Source of the DNA: an uncultured Prevotellaceae bacterium
GTDB taxonomy: Bacteria; Bacteroidota; Bacteroidia; Bacteroidales; Bacteroidaceae
Direction: 5' to 3'
DNA: 64,000 nt
Assembly: GCA_902764705.1 (NCBI GenBank)
Contig: CACWWZ010000017.1
Coordinates: 24,499-88,498, forward strand
How positions within the stretch are numbered: position 1 is the stretch's first letter; every line of letters starts with the position of its first letter. Shown here piece by piece: positions 23,605-31,466 of the stretch. Made by a program: the position numbers and the translations under genes. The notes beneath the pieces are model-generated. The model worked only from the letters and a program-made list of their open reading frames with translations, ran no database searches and had not been told where the DNA came from.

Positions 23605-25815
23605 ATGAAAAGAATAGCTAATTATCTGATTGTGTTGGCCCTAGCGGTCTTCGCATTCACCAGCTGCGAGGATGTTCCCTCTCCTTTCGGACAAATCGTA
23701 GCTCCTAAATCAGAAGAAGGTGAAGTCATTGAACCTTCAGGAAAAGGTACATTGGCCGAGCCCTACAATGTAGCAGGTGTCATCGAGTATCTAAGTGGAC
23801 TGGGTGCAGATGTTCCATCACCTACTGATGTCTATATCAAGGGTGTCATTACATCGATTACAGAAGCTTTCGGTACTCAGTACGGTAATGCAACTTTTGA
23901 GATTTCTGACACAGAGAACGCTAGTAACAAGTTCCTTTGTTATCGTGTCAAGTACCTTGGCAATACGAGCTACAGCGACCCATCGGCCTTGAATATCAAG
24001 GAGGGTAACACAGTGATTATCTGCGGTAAGGTGGTCAACTACAAGGGTAACACCCCAGAGACCTCTGCCAATGCGGCTTATGTCTACTCCATCAACGGCC
24101 AGGGCGGTTCTGGCGGCGGTGGTGACACACCTTCTGGTGACCTTGGAACAAAGGATGCTCCCATTACTGTTGCTCAAGCTTTGGCTGCCATTAATAAACT
24201 GGCGGACGGTGGTGAGACTGGCGATGCCTATGTGAAGGGTATCATCTCAAAGGTACAGTCGTTTAACGCAACTTATAAGAGCATTACCTACTACATTTCT
24301 GATGATGGCAAGGAGACCAGTGAATTGCAGGTTTATAGCGGAAAGGGTCTCAACGGTGCAGACTTTGCTGCCAAGGAGGACCTTGCTGCAGGCGACATAG
24401 TAGTTGTTAAGGGTAAACTGAAGAAGTATGTTAAGGGTGACGTAGTAACACCTGAGATCAACCAGTCGAGCGAAATCATCTCACTCACCAAGGGCTCTGG
24501 TGGTGGCACCTCTGGCGATGCTAAGGGTACTGGTACAGCCAACGATCCGTTCAATATTGCCGCAGCTATTGCTAAGTGTAAGGAAATTGGAACGACTGCT
24601 TCTACAGAGAAATATTATGTCAAGGGTATCGTTGTCAAAGGTGGTAAGGTAAGTGGCGGTTACGGAAATGTGACGTTCGACATGGGTGATTCCCAAAATG
24701 CCACAGATATCTTCAAGGCTTTCCAAGTAGCAGGAAGTGATGGTGAGAAACTGGCCGACGGCTATGAGGTTAAGGCTGGTTCTGAAGTGATAATTTATGG
24801 TCCTATCTATAATTATAACGGTAATACGCCTGAGACTGCAGGTAAGAGTGCTGCTCAAATCGTTACTATCGATGGTAAGAAGACCAACGAAAGTGGCGGC
24901 GGTGGTGGCGAATCTGGTGCCGCTTCAGGTGACGGCTCACAGAGCAACCCATACAACGTAGCAGCTATTACTGAAATCTGTAAGAAGTTGGGCGATAAGG
25001 AGGTTAGCACGACTGATTACTATATTAAAGGTAAAATTTGCTCTGTAAAGTACAGTTTCAGTGCCCAATATGGTACAGCCACCTTCAATATCTCTGATGA
25101 CGGCAAGACTGGTGGTACGGAATTCACCGCTTATAGTGTTTACTACTACGGCATGAATCCATGGGTAGACGGTAATACGCAGGTTGCTGTTAACGATGAT
25201 GTAATCCTGTATGGTAAAATTACAAATTACGGAGGTACTTTAGAAACTGCAAGCAAACAAGCATGCATCTACTCACTCAACGGCAAGACTAGCGATAGCG
25301 GTTCCGGCGGCGGTGGCGGTGGTACATCTGGCGGTGGCGGCTCTGCAGCTACATCGCTGACCAATGGAGATTTTGAAACATGGGCTAATGGCCTGCCTAC
25401 AGGCTGGAAATCGACATCAACAGCAAGTTCTGCTACTCTGGCTCAGAGCACCGATGCTCATGGAGGCAAATATTCATGCAATGTAAACGGTGATGAAAGT
25501 CAGAACAAACGTCTGGCAAGTCAGGAGATTACTTTAGCAGCAGGCACTTACGTGTTTTCTGCTTGGATAAAGGCAACGACCTCTGATGTAGCACAGGCGC
25601 GTCCAGGTTATGTACCCATTGGTGCTGACGGGAAGGCTGGTAGTTATGCTTATGGCGACTATGCCAACCTCACTACCAGTTGGCAACAGTTCAGCTATGA
25701 GTTCACCCTCGATTCAGAAAAGACTGTTTGTCTCGTAATTATGAATCCAAAGAAGTCAAATTATTCTTCTGGTAAGGATATCCTTGTTGATGATGCAACA
25801 TTGACCAAGAAATAA
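23605..25815 (+). CDS. Surface lipoprotein with four tandem OB-type domains and a C-terminal beta-sandwich
   Basis: 736 residues. Lipoprotein signal (LALAVFAFTSC). Four homologous modules of about 110 residues follow (about 46-160, 178-293, 305-420 and 440-560), each with a GT/DP(Y/F)N(V/I)A start, a central YVKG or YIKG and a late GKVVNYKGNTPET-like strand. They are joined by Gly/Ser-rich linkers such as GGSGGGGDTPSG. The last 150 residues (NGDFETWANGLPTGWKSTST) look like a CBM4/9-type beta-sandwich. A tether-like multi-valent binding protein is the best reading. It ends the receptor operon at the terminator 25841-25870. Confidence 0.75.
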   Translation: MKRIANYLIVLALAVFAFTSCEDVPSPFGQIVAPKSEEGEVIEPSGKGTLAEPYNVAGVIEYLSGLGADVPSPTDVYIKGVITSITEAFGTQYGNATFEISDTENASNKFLCYRVKYLGNTSYSDPSALNIKEGNTVIICGKVVNYKGNTPETSANAAYVYSINGQGGSGGGGDTPSGDLGTKDAPITVAQALAAINKLADGGETGDAYVKGIISKVQSFNATYKSITYYISDDGKETSELQVYSGKGLNGADFAAKEDLAAGDIVVVKGKLKKYVKGDVVTPEINQSSEIISLTKGSGGGTSGDAKGTGTANDPFNIAAAIAKCKEIGTTASTEKYYVKGIVVKGGKVSGGYGNVTFDMGDSQNATDIFKAFQVAGSDGEKLADGYEVKAGSEVIIYGPIYNYNGNTPETAGKSAAQIVTIDGKKTNESGGGGGESGAASGDGSQSNPYNVAAITEICKKLGDKEVSTTDYYIKGKICSVKYSFSAQYGTATFNISDDGKTGGTEFTAYSVYYYGMNPWVDGNTQVAVNDDVILYGKITNYGGTLETASKQACIYSLNGKTSDSGSGGGGGGTSGGGGSAATSLTNGDFETWANGLPTGWKSTSTASSATLAQSTDAHGGKYSCNVNGDESQNKRLASQEITLAAGTYVFSAWIKATTSDVAQARPGYVPIGADGKAGSYAYGDYANLTTSWQQFSYEFTLDSEKTVCLVIMNPKKSNYSSGKDILVDDATLTKK

Positions 25816-25840
25816 TATTCTTTCATCCCTTATACTTAAG

Positions 25841-25870
25841 CGGCATCTGATAACCATCAGGTGCCGTTTT
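25841..25870 (+). terminator. Terminator of the receptor/OB-fold operon
   Basis: CGGCATCTGAT and ATCAGGTGCCG pair over 11 positions (one G-T) around AACC, followed by TTTT. Confidence 0.85.
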
Positions 25871-26052
25871 GTGATTCCCTGCTGTTCTTTATCTTTAAAT
25901 ATTAATAGAATGTCAAGGCGAGAACGAAAGCAACACTCTCTTTTTTTTGTATGCCAAAATGCCAAAAGCTTCATATTTTGGTTTAACTTGCTTAATATCA
26001 GCTTGTTAGCAATATGAACCTTTTTTAAAAAGCTTCATATACCATCATAATA

Positions 26053-26137
26053 GCAAAACAAGTTGTTTTGGTATGGAAAACCTGCCTTTAACGATTGAAA
26101 AAGATGCCTTCTATGATACCAAAACAACTTGTTTTGC
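26053..26137. repeat. 22-bp inverted repeat pair
   Basis: GCAAAACAAGTTGTTTTGGTAT at 26053-26074 (given by position; core ACAAGTTGT) and its exact reverse complement at 26116-26137. Each arm is itself a near-perfect odd-length palindrome. Could be paired operators or a cruciform-forming element. Confidence 0.85.
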
Positions 26138-26236
26138 ATTGAAAAGCTATTTCGCCTTCATGTCATCTCTACAGGGTAGAAGGTGGTGTAGGTATAAACC
26201 CGTTTGCGAATGAAATAGGGGTATTTGCTGAGCCCT

Positions 26237-26304
26237 CGAGGTAACACGTGCAGAGTCCCCGATGCAACACGTGCAGACTCCCGAGGTAACACGTGCATAC
26301 TCTA
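26237..26304. repeat. Three-unit 23-bp tandem repeat with CACGTG core
   Basis: Three head-to-tail units (26237-26259, 26260-26282, 26283-26304), each with AACACGTGCA and a pyrimidine tail CTCCC or CTCTAG. Differences are a few substitutions. No spacers, so it is not a CRISPR. Confidence 0.9.
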
Positions 26305-26428
26305 GGGCGGATTGCAGATTTTCACGGAATATTACAGGAAATATTTGGAAATCACGATTTTTTTTGTACCTTTCTCCCTTGGCGAAGGTAGGATTCATCT
26401 CGGGAATAAAAGAAAAATCACTTTTTTC

Positions 26429-26459
26429 TTTGTATTTCTCTCGATTTTCACTACCTTTG
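26429..26459 (+). promoter_or_regulatory. Promoter of the GH43 gene
   Basis: TTTG 26429-26432, 19 bp spacer, TACCTTTG 26452-26459, 31 bp before the ATG. Confidence 0.75.
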
Positions 26460-26490
26460 CAAAAACGAAACAACTAAACAACAAAAGACG

Positions 26491-28158
26491 ATGAAGAAAA
26501 CTGCTATTGGCGTCGTTTTATTCCTTATTGTACTGACTATGACGACTACTTCCTGCTCAACTAAGGTGGATACGGTTATTCAAGACCCTATCACTCAGGG
26601 AAATCCCTATTTGCCCCTGTGGGAGCATATTCCCGATGGAGAGCCGTATGTGTTTGAAGATCCGGACAACCCCGGCAAACAGCGCGTATATATCTATGGT
26701 TCGCACGACAATCTGAAGACGATGTATTGCGGACGCGACCAGGTGGTATGGTCGGCACCAGTAGAGGACTTGAGCCAGTGGCGCTACGACGGAGTGATTC
26801 TCGTGGTGGACAAGAATGCCAAGGGTGAGCCGTTTGACGCGGCAGGTACTGCCGACGTGCTCTATGCACCCGACGTGACGCTGGTGACGGACAGTATGGG
26901 CAAAAAGACCTACTACCTCTTCCCCAACGACCAGACGGGCTTCCGCAACGGGTTGATAGCCAAGAGCGACAGACCGAATGGACCTTTTGAGGTGTGCAAC
27001 TGGAACGCGGAGAATCCTAATCAGGTCGATGGCGTGCTGCAGTTCGACCCTGCCGTGTTCGTTGATGACGACGGACGAGTCTATGGCTATTGGGGCTTTG
27101 AGCATTCTATGGCCGCAGAGATAGATCCCACGACAATGGCAACGGTGAAGCCAGGCACGGAGGTGGTTGACGGTATGATTTCTGGTCGTAATGAGCCAGG
27201 CATCTTCCGCTTCTTCGAGGCTTCCAGCATCCGCAAGGTGAAGGATAAATACATATTTATATATAGCCGCTTCACAGAGGACGGCGAGTTTGGACTGCCT
27301 ACGTCGAACTACACGCTGGCCTATGCCTACAGCGACAAGCCCTTAGGCCCTTGGACCTATGGCGGAACCATCATTGACGGTCGTGCCAGAGAGAAGGACG
27401 AGCAGGGCAACGTAATCGCCTCTGCCGTTCCCGATGGCAACACACATGGCTCGATCTGTGAGATTGGCGGACAGTGGTATGTGTTCTATCATCGTCAGAC
27501 AGGTACTGACGAGTACGCCCGTCAGGCTATGGTGGCTCCCATCACTGTCAAGGTGGAAGAGGGTGCCGGCGGTAAGGTGGAAATCAGCGAGGGTGAGTAC
27601 AACTCGGAAGGTTTTGCGCTGAATGGACTGAATCCTTTCGAGCGCCACTCTGCTGGTATCGCGTGTTGGTTGACAGGACCAAAACCTGCCGTTCACGAAT
27701 GGCCCAACAATACGTTCTACGGTTCGTACGTAGAGGCATCGTATGGCACGGAAAGCAATTTCGCCGCACCTTACGACCTGAAGAACAATACCAACCGCGT
27801 GGTGAACAATACGGACGGCAGTATTGTGGGATATAAGTACTTTAACTTCGATGCCGAAAAACTGGCAGAGAAAGAGAATCTGATACTCCTCCTGCAGCTC
27901 ATCCCTGAGGGTATCGACGGCACCATTGAAGTGATGCTGGACCGCCCCTGGACCTCGCAGGGTGGAAAGAAGATTGGCGAGATGGCTTTGAAAGCCAACA
28001 TGGAGAAGAAATCCTGGAACATGGCGATAGGTATCGCAAAGGAGGCTAAAGAAAACTATCTTGCGGGCAAACACGCCATCTTCCTTGTCTTCAAGTCTGA
28101 CACCAAGGAGAAGTCGCTCTGCACCCTCGAAGACCTGGTCTTTACATTCTCAGAATAA
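26491..28158 (+). CDS. GH43-family glycoside hydrolase lipoprotein
   Basis: 555 residues. Lipoprotein signal (GVVLFLIVLTMTTTSC). Residues about 35-350 are a five-bladed GH43 propeller: PYVFEDPDNPGKQRVYIYGS, VLYAPDVTLV with the Asp that sets the general acid, FFEASSIRKVKDKYIFIYSR with the general-acid Glu, and THGSICEIGGQWYVFYHR. The C-terminal 170 residues look like a carbohydrate-binding beta-sandwich. GH43 enzymes act on arabinan, xylan or galactan; the specificity cannot be read here. Its own promoter (26429-26459) and the rpmE2 promoter downstream make it monocistronic. Confidence 0.87.
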   Translation: MKKTAIGVVLFLIVLTMTTTSCSTKVDTVIQDPITQGNPYLPLWEHIPDGEPYVFEDPDNPGKQRVYIYGSHDNLKTMYCGRDQVVWSAPVEDLSQWRYDGVILVVDKNAKGEPFDAAGTADVLYAPDVTLVTDSMGKKTYYLFPNDQTGFRNGLIAKSDRPNGPFEVCNWNAENPNQVDGVLQFDPAVFVDDDGRVYGYWGFEHSMAAEIDPTTMATVKPGTEVVDGMISGRNEPGIFRFFEASSIRKVKDKYIFIYSRFTEDGEFGLPTSNYTLAYAYSDKPLGPWTYGGTIIDGRAREKDEQGNVIASAVPDGNTHGSICEIGGQWYVFYHRQTGTDEYARQAMVAPITVKVEEGAGGKVEISEGEYNSEGFALNGLNPFERHSAGIACWLTGPKPAVHEWPNNTFYGSYVEASYGTESNFAAPYDLKNNTNRVVNNTDGSIVGYKYFNFDAEKLAEKENLILLLQLIPEGIDGTIEVMLDRPWTSQGGKKIGEMALKANMEKKSWNMAIGIAKEAKENYLAGKHAIFLVFKSDTKEKSLCTLEDLVFTFSE

Positions 28159-28174
28159 AAAAATAGCGCGAATA

Positions 28175-28206
28175 TTTGGTGGGTTCAAAAAATCTTCGTA
28201 CCTTTG
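28175..28206 (+). promoter_or_regulatory. Promoter of rpmE2
   Basis: TTTG 28175-28178, 20 bp spacer, TACCTTTG 28199-28206; leader about 43 nt. Confidence 0.8.
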
Positions 28207-28256
28207 CACCCTCAAAGCGCAATTTTTTTAAATAACGTAATAAGAAACAAGTAAAA

Positions 28257-28487
28257 ATGAAAAAAGGTATTCATCCAGAAAACTATCGCCCCGTCGTGTT
28301 CAAGGACATGTCCAACGGCGATATGTTCCTCTCGCGCTCTACCGCAAAGACAAATGACACCGTAGAGTTCGAAGGCGAAACTTACCCTGTGGTAAAGATT
28401 GAAATTTCGAGCACTTCTCACCCGTTCTATACTGGTAAGAGCAAGCTCGTCAGCCGGAACAAGACATTGAAGGCGCGTCCAAGGTAG
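28257..28487 (+). CDS. rpmE2: 50S ribosomal protein L31, type B, with unusual C-terminus
   Basis: 76 residues. [20 protein letters not shown], the internal SRSTAKT and [15 protein letters not shown] match type B L31, which lacks the zinc Cys of type A. Family members normally continue with a D-T-A-G-R-V-x-K-F tail; here the sequence after KLV is [11 protein letters not shown] and stops. The last codons and the stop lie in the left arm of the terminator hairpin (28470-28512), so the tail may have been replaced or trimmed by deletions. Whether another L31 copy exists elsewhere cannot be seen. Confidence 0.9.
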   Translation: MKKGIHPENYRPVVFKDMSNGDMFLSRSTAKTNDTVEFEGETYPVVKIEISSTSHPFYTGKSKLVSRNKTLKARPR

Positions 28488-28516
28488 TTGCATATGCCTA
28501 GGGTCGCGCCTTTATT
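28469..28516 (+). terminator. Terminator hairpin overlapping the 3' end of rpmE2
   Basis: AAGGCGCG (28470-28477) pairs with CGCGCCTT (28505-28512), extended by inner CC/GG and AGG/CCT pairs, followed by a short T-rich run. The stop codon of rpmE2 (28485-28487) is within the stem-loop. Confidence 0.75.
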
Positions 28517-28574
28517 AGCTAAAAACAAAAACTATACTATAAAGAAAAACCCAAAACTAACAAAACTAAACACT

Positions 28575-29555
28575 ATGAAAGCAAAAAAACTCCTCATGCT
28601 CATGGCTGCCTTCTTTGCATTGGCTGCTTGTAGCGATGGTGGTGATGACGGTGGTGGCGGCAACGAGCCTAAGCCGAATCCAGATCCCACTCCGAAGACT
28701 GTCAACAACAACAAGAATACCACTGGTCCTGCAGAGGCTCAGTATCGTTTGGAGTTCCCCAAACTAAAGGGTGGCAGCAACGTCGTTGTTGTTCATCGTG
28801 CCGTGTTAAACCGAAAAACCGAGGAAGAAGGAGTGAATTATTGTGTGGAATGGGATACCAGTCTGAACTCCCAGCGCTGGAGTTGCTATCAGCTGTATAG
28901 CAGCATCAACTATAGTTCAGCGTCCAATGTGTCGCGCTATTATGCCGACAACGATGGCTCGTTGTCGGAAATATGTCAGTATCCTAACGATCCGGATTTG
29001 CCGGTACAGTATCGGTGGGCAGAGGATCCCTATAAGTATTCGGGCTATGACCATGGACATATCTGTCCTTCCGCCGATCGTCTGAGGGCTGTGGAATGCA
29101 ATTACCAGACGTTCTTTATCACCAATATGCAGCCGCAGTATAATAAATTCAATGCGGGTCTCTGGGAAAAGATGGAGGAAGACGTTCGTAACTGGGTCCG
29201 CCTGGGCGATACACTCTATGTCTGCAAGGGAGGAACTATCGACAAGTCGGAACATATAATTGAATACGTTAATCGTAACAGCCATCAGTCGACTCGTGTC
29301 AATGCGAATCATATTCCTGTACCTCGTTTCTTCTATATGGCTGTCGTTTGCAGAAAGGGTGATGTATGGCATGGGATGGCATATTGGGTGCAACAGTATA
29401 ATGAGGATCACAGTAATGACAATCGCAAAGGCTATGCCATTACTATCGACCGTTTGGAAGAGCTGACGGGTATTGACTTTTTCTGCAATCTGCCAGATGA
29501 TATTGAGGATCAGGTGGAAAGTGAAAAAGAATACACTTTTTGGGGTTTAAAATAA
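28575..29555 (+). CDS. DNA/RNA non-specific endonuclease, lipoprotein
   Basis: 326 residues from the ATG at 28575, giving the lipobox LAAC (KKLLMLMAAFFALAAC). An Asp/Gly/Pro-rich spacer follows, then a NUC1-type beta-beta-alpha metal nuclease: YDHGHICPSADR (equivalent of the DRGH motif, catalytic His kept, Arg replaced by His) and FITNMQPQYNKFNAGLWEKME with the metal-binding Asn. It should degrade DNA and RNA at the cell surface. Second extracellular nuclease within 11 kb, after the EEP protein at 18469. Confidence 0.9.
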   Translation: MKAKKLLMLMAAFFALAACSDGGDDGGGGNEPKPNPDPTPKTVNNNKNTTGPAEAQYRLEFPKLKGGSNVVVVHRAVLNRKTEEEGVNYCVEWDTSLNSQRWSCYQLYSSINYSSASNVSRYYADNDGSLSEICQYPNDPDLPVQYRWAEDPYKYSGYDHGHICPSADRLRAVECNYQTFFITNMQPQYNKFNAGLWEKMEEDVRNWVRLGDTLYVCKGGTIDKSEHIIEYVNRNSHQSTRVNANHIPVPRFFYMAVVCRKGDVWHGMAYWVQQYNEDHSNDNRKGYAITIDRLEELTGIDFFCNLPDDIEDQVESEKEYTFWGLK

Positions 29556-29569
29556 AAAATCCTAAAAAC

Positions 29570-29601
29570 TTTGGTAGTCACGAGGTTTTTTCGTATCTTC
29601 G
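29570..29601 (+). promoter_or_regulatory. Promoter of the gpx-trxB operon
   Basis: TTTG 29570-29573, 20 bp spacer, TATCTTCG 29594-29601. Confidence 0.7.
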
Positions 29602-29641
29602 CAGAGGATTTTAAATGCAATACAAACCATAACAAGACAAA

Positions 29642-30196
29642 ATGAAAACTATCTATGATTTCTCTGTCAAAGACAGAAAGGGAAAAGACGTGTCATTGAA
29701 AGAGTATGCCAACGAGGTGCTGCTGATTGTCAATACAGCCACCAAGTGTGGTTTCACGCCCCAGTACGACGAGTTGGAAAAACTCTATAAAGATTATCAC
29801 AGCCAGGGTTTCGAGATTCTCGATTTCCCCTGCAACCAGTTCGGACAGCAGGCTCCCGGCACTGACGAAAGCATCCATGAGTTCTGCAAGTTGAACTTTG
29901 GCACTGAATTCCCCCGTTTCAAGAAGGTAAAGGTCAACGGCGACGATGCCGATCCGTTGTTCTTATTCCTTCAGGAGCAGAAAGGTTTTGCAGGCTGGGA
30001 TATGGAGCACCCCATTGCTCATATTCTCGACGACATGCTGTCGAAAGCAGATCCTAACTACAAGGAGAAAAACGACATCAAGTGGAATTTCACCAAGTTC
30101 CTTATTAATAAGAAGGGACAGGTCGTAGCTCGTTTTGAACCCACTGAGAAGGTTGAAAACATCGAAGCACAGATTAAGGAAGAACTCGAGAAGTAG
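29642..30196 (+). CDS. Glutathione peroxidase-family (thiol) peroxidase
   Basis: 184 residues, cytoplasmic. Motifs are NTATKCGFTPQYDELEKLY with the peroxidatic Cys, FPCNQFGQQAPG with the second conserved Cys and the Gln, and IKWNFTKFLINKKGQVV with the Trp-Asn of the catalytic tetrad. Bacterial members of this type usually take electrons from thioredoxin. The trxB gene begins 3 bp after its stop, which fits a peroxidase-thioredoxin reductase operon for peroxide removal. Confidence 0.93.
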   Translation: MKTIYDFSVKDRKGKDVSLKEYANEVLLIVNTATKCGFTPQYDELEKLYKDYHSQGFEILDFPCNQFGQQAPGTDESIHEFCKLNFGTEFPRFKKVKVNGDDADPLFLFLQEQKGFAGWDMEHPIAHILDDMLSKADPNYKEKNDIKWNFTKFLINKKGQVVARFEPTEKVENIEAQIKEELEK

Positions 30197-30199
30197 AAT

Positions 30200-31135
30200 A
30201 TGGAACATACAAAATGTTTGATTATTGGCAGCGGGCCCGCAGGGTATACCGCTGCTATTTATGCTAGCCGCGCCAATCTCAGTCCTGTTGAGTATAGCGG
30301 CATGCAACCTGGCGGTCAGTTGACGCAGACCACTGAGGTGGAGAATTTTCCCGGTTATCCTCAGGGAGTGGATGGCAACCAGATGATGATGGATCTCCGC
30401 GAACAGGCTGAACGCTTTGGTACGGATATCCGTGATGGCGAGATTACGCGTGTCGACTTCTCTGCCAGTCCCTATAAGGCTTGGGACGATGCTGGACGTG
30501 AACTGGAAGCAGATACCGTGATTATTGCTACTGGTGCCTCTGCAAAGTATCTGGGTCTCGACGACGAGCGTAAATATAATGGACAAGGCGTTTCGGCCTG
30601 TGCTACCTGTGATGGCTTCTTCTATCGTAAGAAGACTGTTGCCGTAGTCGGTGGTGGCGATACGGCCTGTGAGGATGCACTCTATTTGAGCGGATTGGCC
30701 AAAAAGGTGTATATGATTGTCCGCAAACCATTCCTTCGTGCCTCGAAGGTGATGCAGCAGCGCGTGATGGACCGCGAGAACATCGAGATTCTTTTCGAGC
30801 ACAATACGCTGGGGCTCTTTGGCGAGAACGGAGTCGAGGGCGCTCATTTGGTGAAGCGCAAGGGCGAGGCTGACGAAGAGCTTGTTGACATTCAGATCGA
30901 CGGATTCTTCCTGGCCATTGGTCATAAACCCAATACAGACATCTTCAAGGAATGGCTTGAAACTGATGAGGTGGGTTATCTGAAGAAGATTGACGGCACG
31001 CCACGCACTCAGTTGCCAGGCGTCTTCGTAGCTGGCGATTGTGCCGACCCAGTCTATCGTCAGGCTGTTAGTGCTGCAGGTACAGGCTGTCAGGCGGCTA
31101 TAGAAGCTGAAAGGTTTTTGCTGGAGAATAACTAG
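30200..31135 (+). CDS. trxB: Thioredoxin reductase
   Basis: 311 residues. FAD-binding IIGSGPAGYTAAIYASRANL at the N-terminus, redox centre CATCDG near residue 134, NADPH-binding VVGGGDTACEDALYL, and C-terminal GVFVAGDCADPVYRQAVSAAGTG for FAD. It reduces thioredoxin with NADPH. Translationally close to the peroxidase gene (3 bp gap). Its stop codon lies inside a 9-bp repeat tract (31132-31175), followed by a strong terminator. Confidence 0.97.
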   Translation: MEHTKCLIIGSGPAGYTAAIYASRANLSPVEYSGMQPGGQLTQTTEVENFPGYPQGVDGNQMMMDLREQAERFGTDIRDGEITRVDFSASPYKAWDDAGRELEADTVIIATGASAKYLGLDDERKYNGQGVSACATCDGFFYRKKTVAVVGGGDTACEDALYLSGLAKKVYMIVRKPFLRASKVMQQRVMDRENIEILFEHNTLGLFGENGVEGAHLVKRKGEADEELVDIQIDGFFLAIGHKPNTDIFKEWLETDEVGYLKKIDGTPRTQLPGVFVAGDCADPVYRQAVSAAGTGCQAAIEAERFLLENN

Positions 31136-31175
31136 TATATCTACACGTCTAGTATTACTAGTCTGACTAGGTAAA
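31132..31175. repeat. Five-unit 9-bp repeat, CTAGTnnnn, across the trxB stop
   Basis: Units begin at 31132, 31141 (8 bp, degenerate), 31149, 31158 and 31167. Same word as the tract in the amidase gene at 2192-2272. The trxB stop TAG (31133-31135) is in the first unit. Confidence 0.75.
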
Positions 31176-31466
31176 ATGACATAAAATTGAAAAAACCCCG
31201 TTTCACAACGGGGTTTTTCCATTCAAAAAACTAAATTAATCAACCATAAACCTTAACCATTAAAAATCTTTTCACTGGCAAAAGTACGACAAATTCTCCA
31301 TACTTGGGTTCATATTACGTTATAAAAGGTTTAAAATCCGTGATTATCGCAATTTTTATACCTAAAATCACGATTTTTAAACTAAAAACGCCGGGTTTAA
31401 CATCTTTTTAGCCTACTTTTTGTCCTAATTTCGTGTAAAATATCTATATTTGCATCGTAAATAATT
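31136..31466. other. 331-bp intergenic region
   Basis: Contains the 9-bp repeat, the trxB terminator (31191-31217), a minus-strand TACTTTTG (31279-31286) with no gene to serve, and a -7 box TATATTTG (31445-31452) for the next gene with TTTG at 31419-31422. No small gene is apparent. Confidence 0.6.
31191..31217 (+). terminator. Terminator of gpx-trxB
   Basis: AACCCCGT and ACGGGGTT pair around TTCACA, with A and T runs on both sides; could work in both directions. Confidence 0.9.

Larger units (their letters stand above)
25816..26490. other. 675-bp intergenic region rich in repeats
   Basis: Holds a terminator (25841-25870), a direct repeat AAAAGCTTCATAT (25964-25976 and 26028-26040), an AT-rich imperfect palindrome (26012-26040), a 22-bp inverted pair (26053-26074 and 26116-26137), a three-unit 23-bp tandem repeat (26237-26304) and the GH43 promoter (26429-26459). 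A 108-codon frame on the minus strand across it only translates the repeats; I do not call it a gene. Confidence 0.7.

Noticed and set aside
26237-26304. CRISPR array
   Set aside because: Units are directly adjacent with no unique spacers, only three copies, and no cas genes nearby.
26147-26473. 108-codon minus-strand frame over the tandem repeat
   Set aside because: The product is mainly translated repeats (ARVTS, VCTC) without a start context; treated as non-coding.
29963-31222. 419-codon minus-strand frame opposite gpx and trxB
   Set aside because: Antisense to two well-conserved genes with complete catalytic motifs; no support as a gene.
31279-31286. Minus-strand promoter TACTTTTG
   Set aside because: No -33 element at correct spacing and no gene downstream on that strand before trxB; possibly a decayed promoter.
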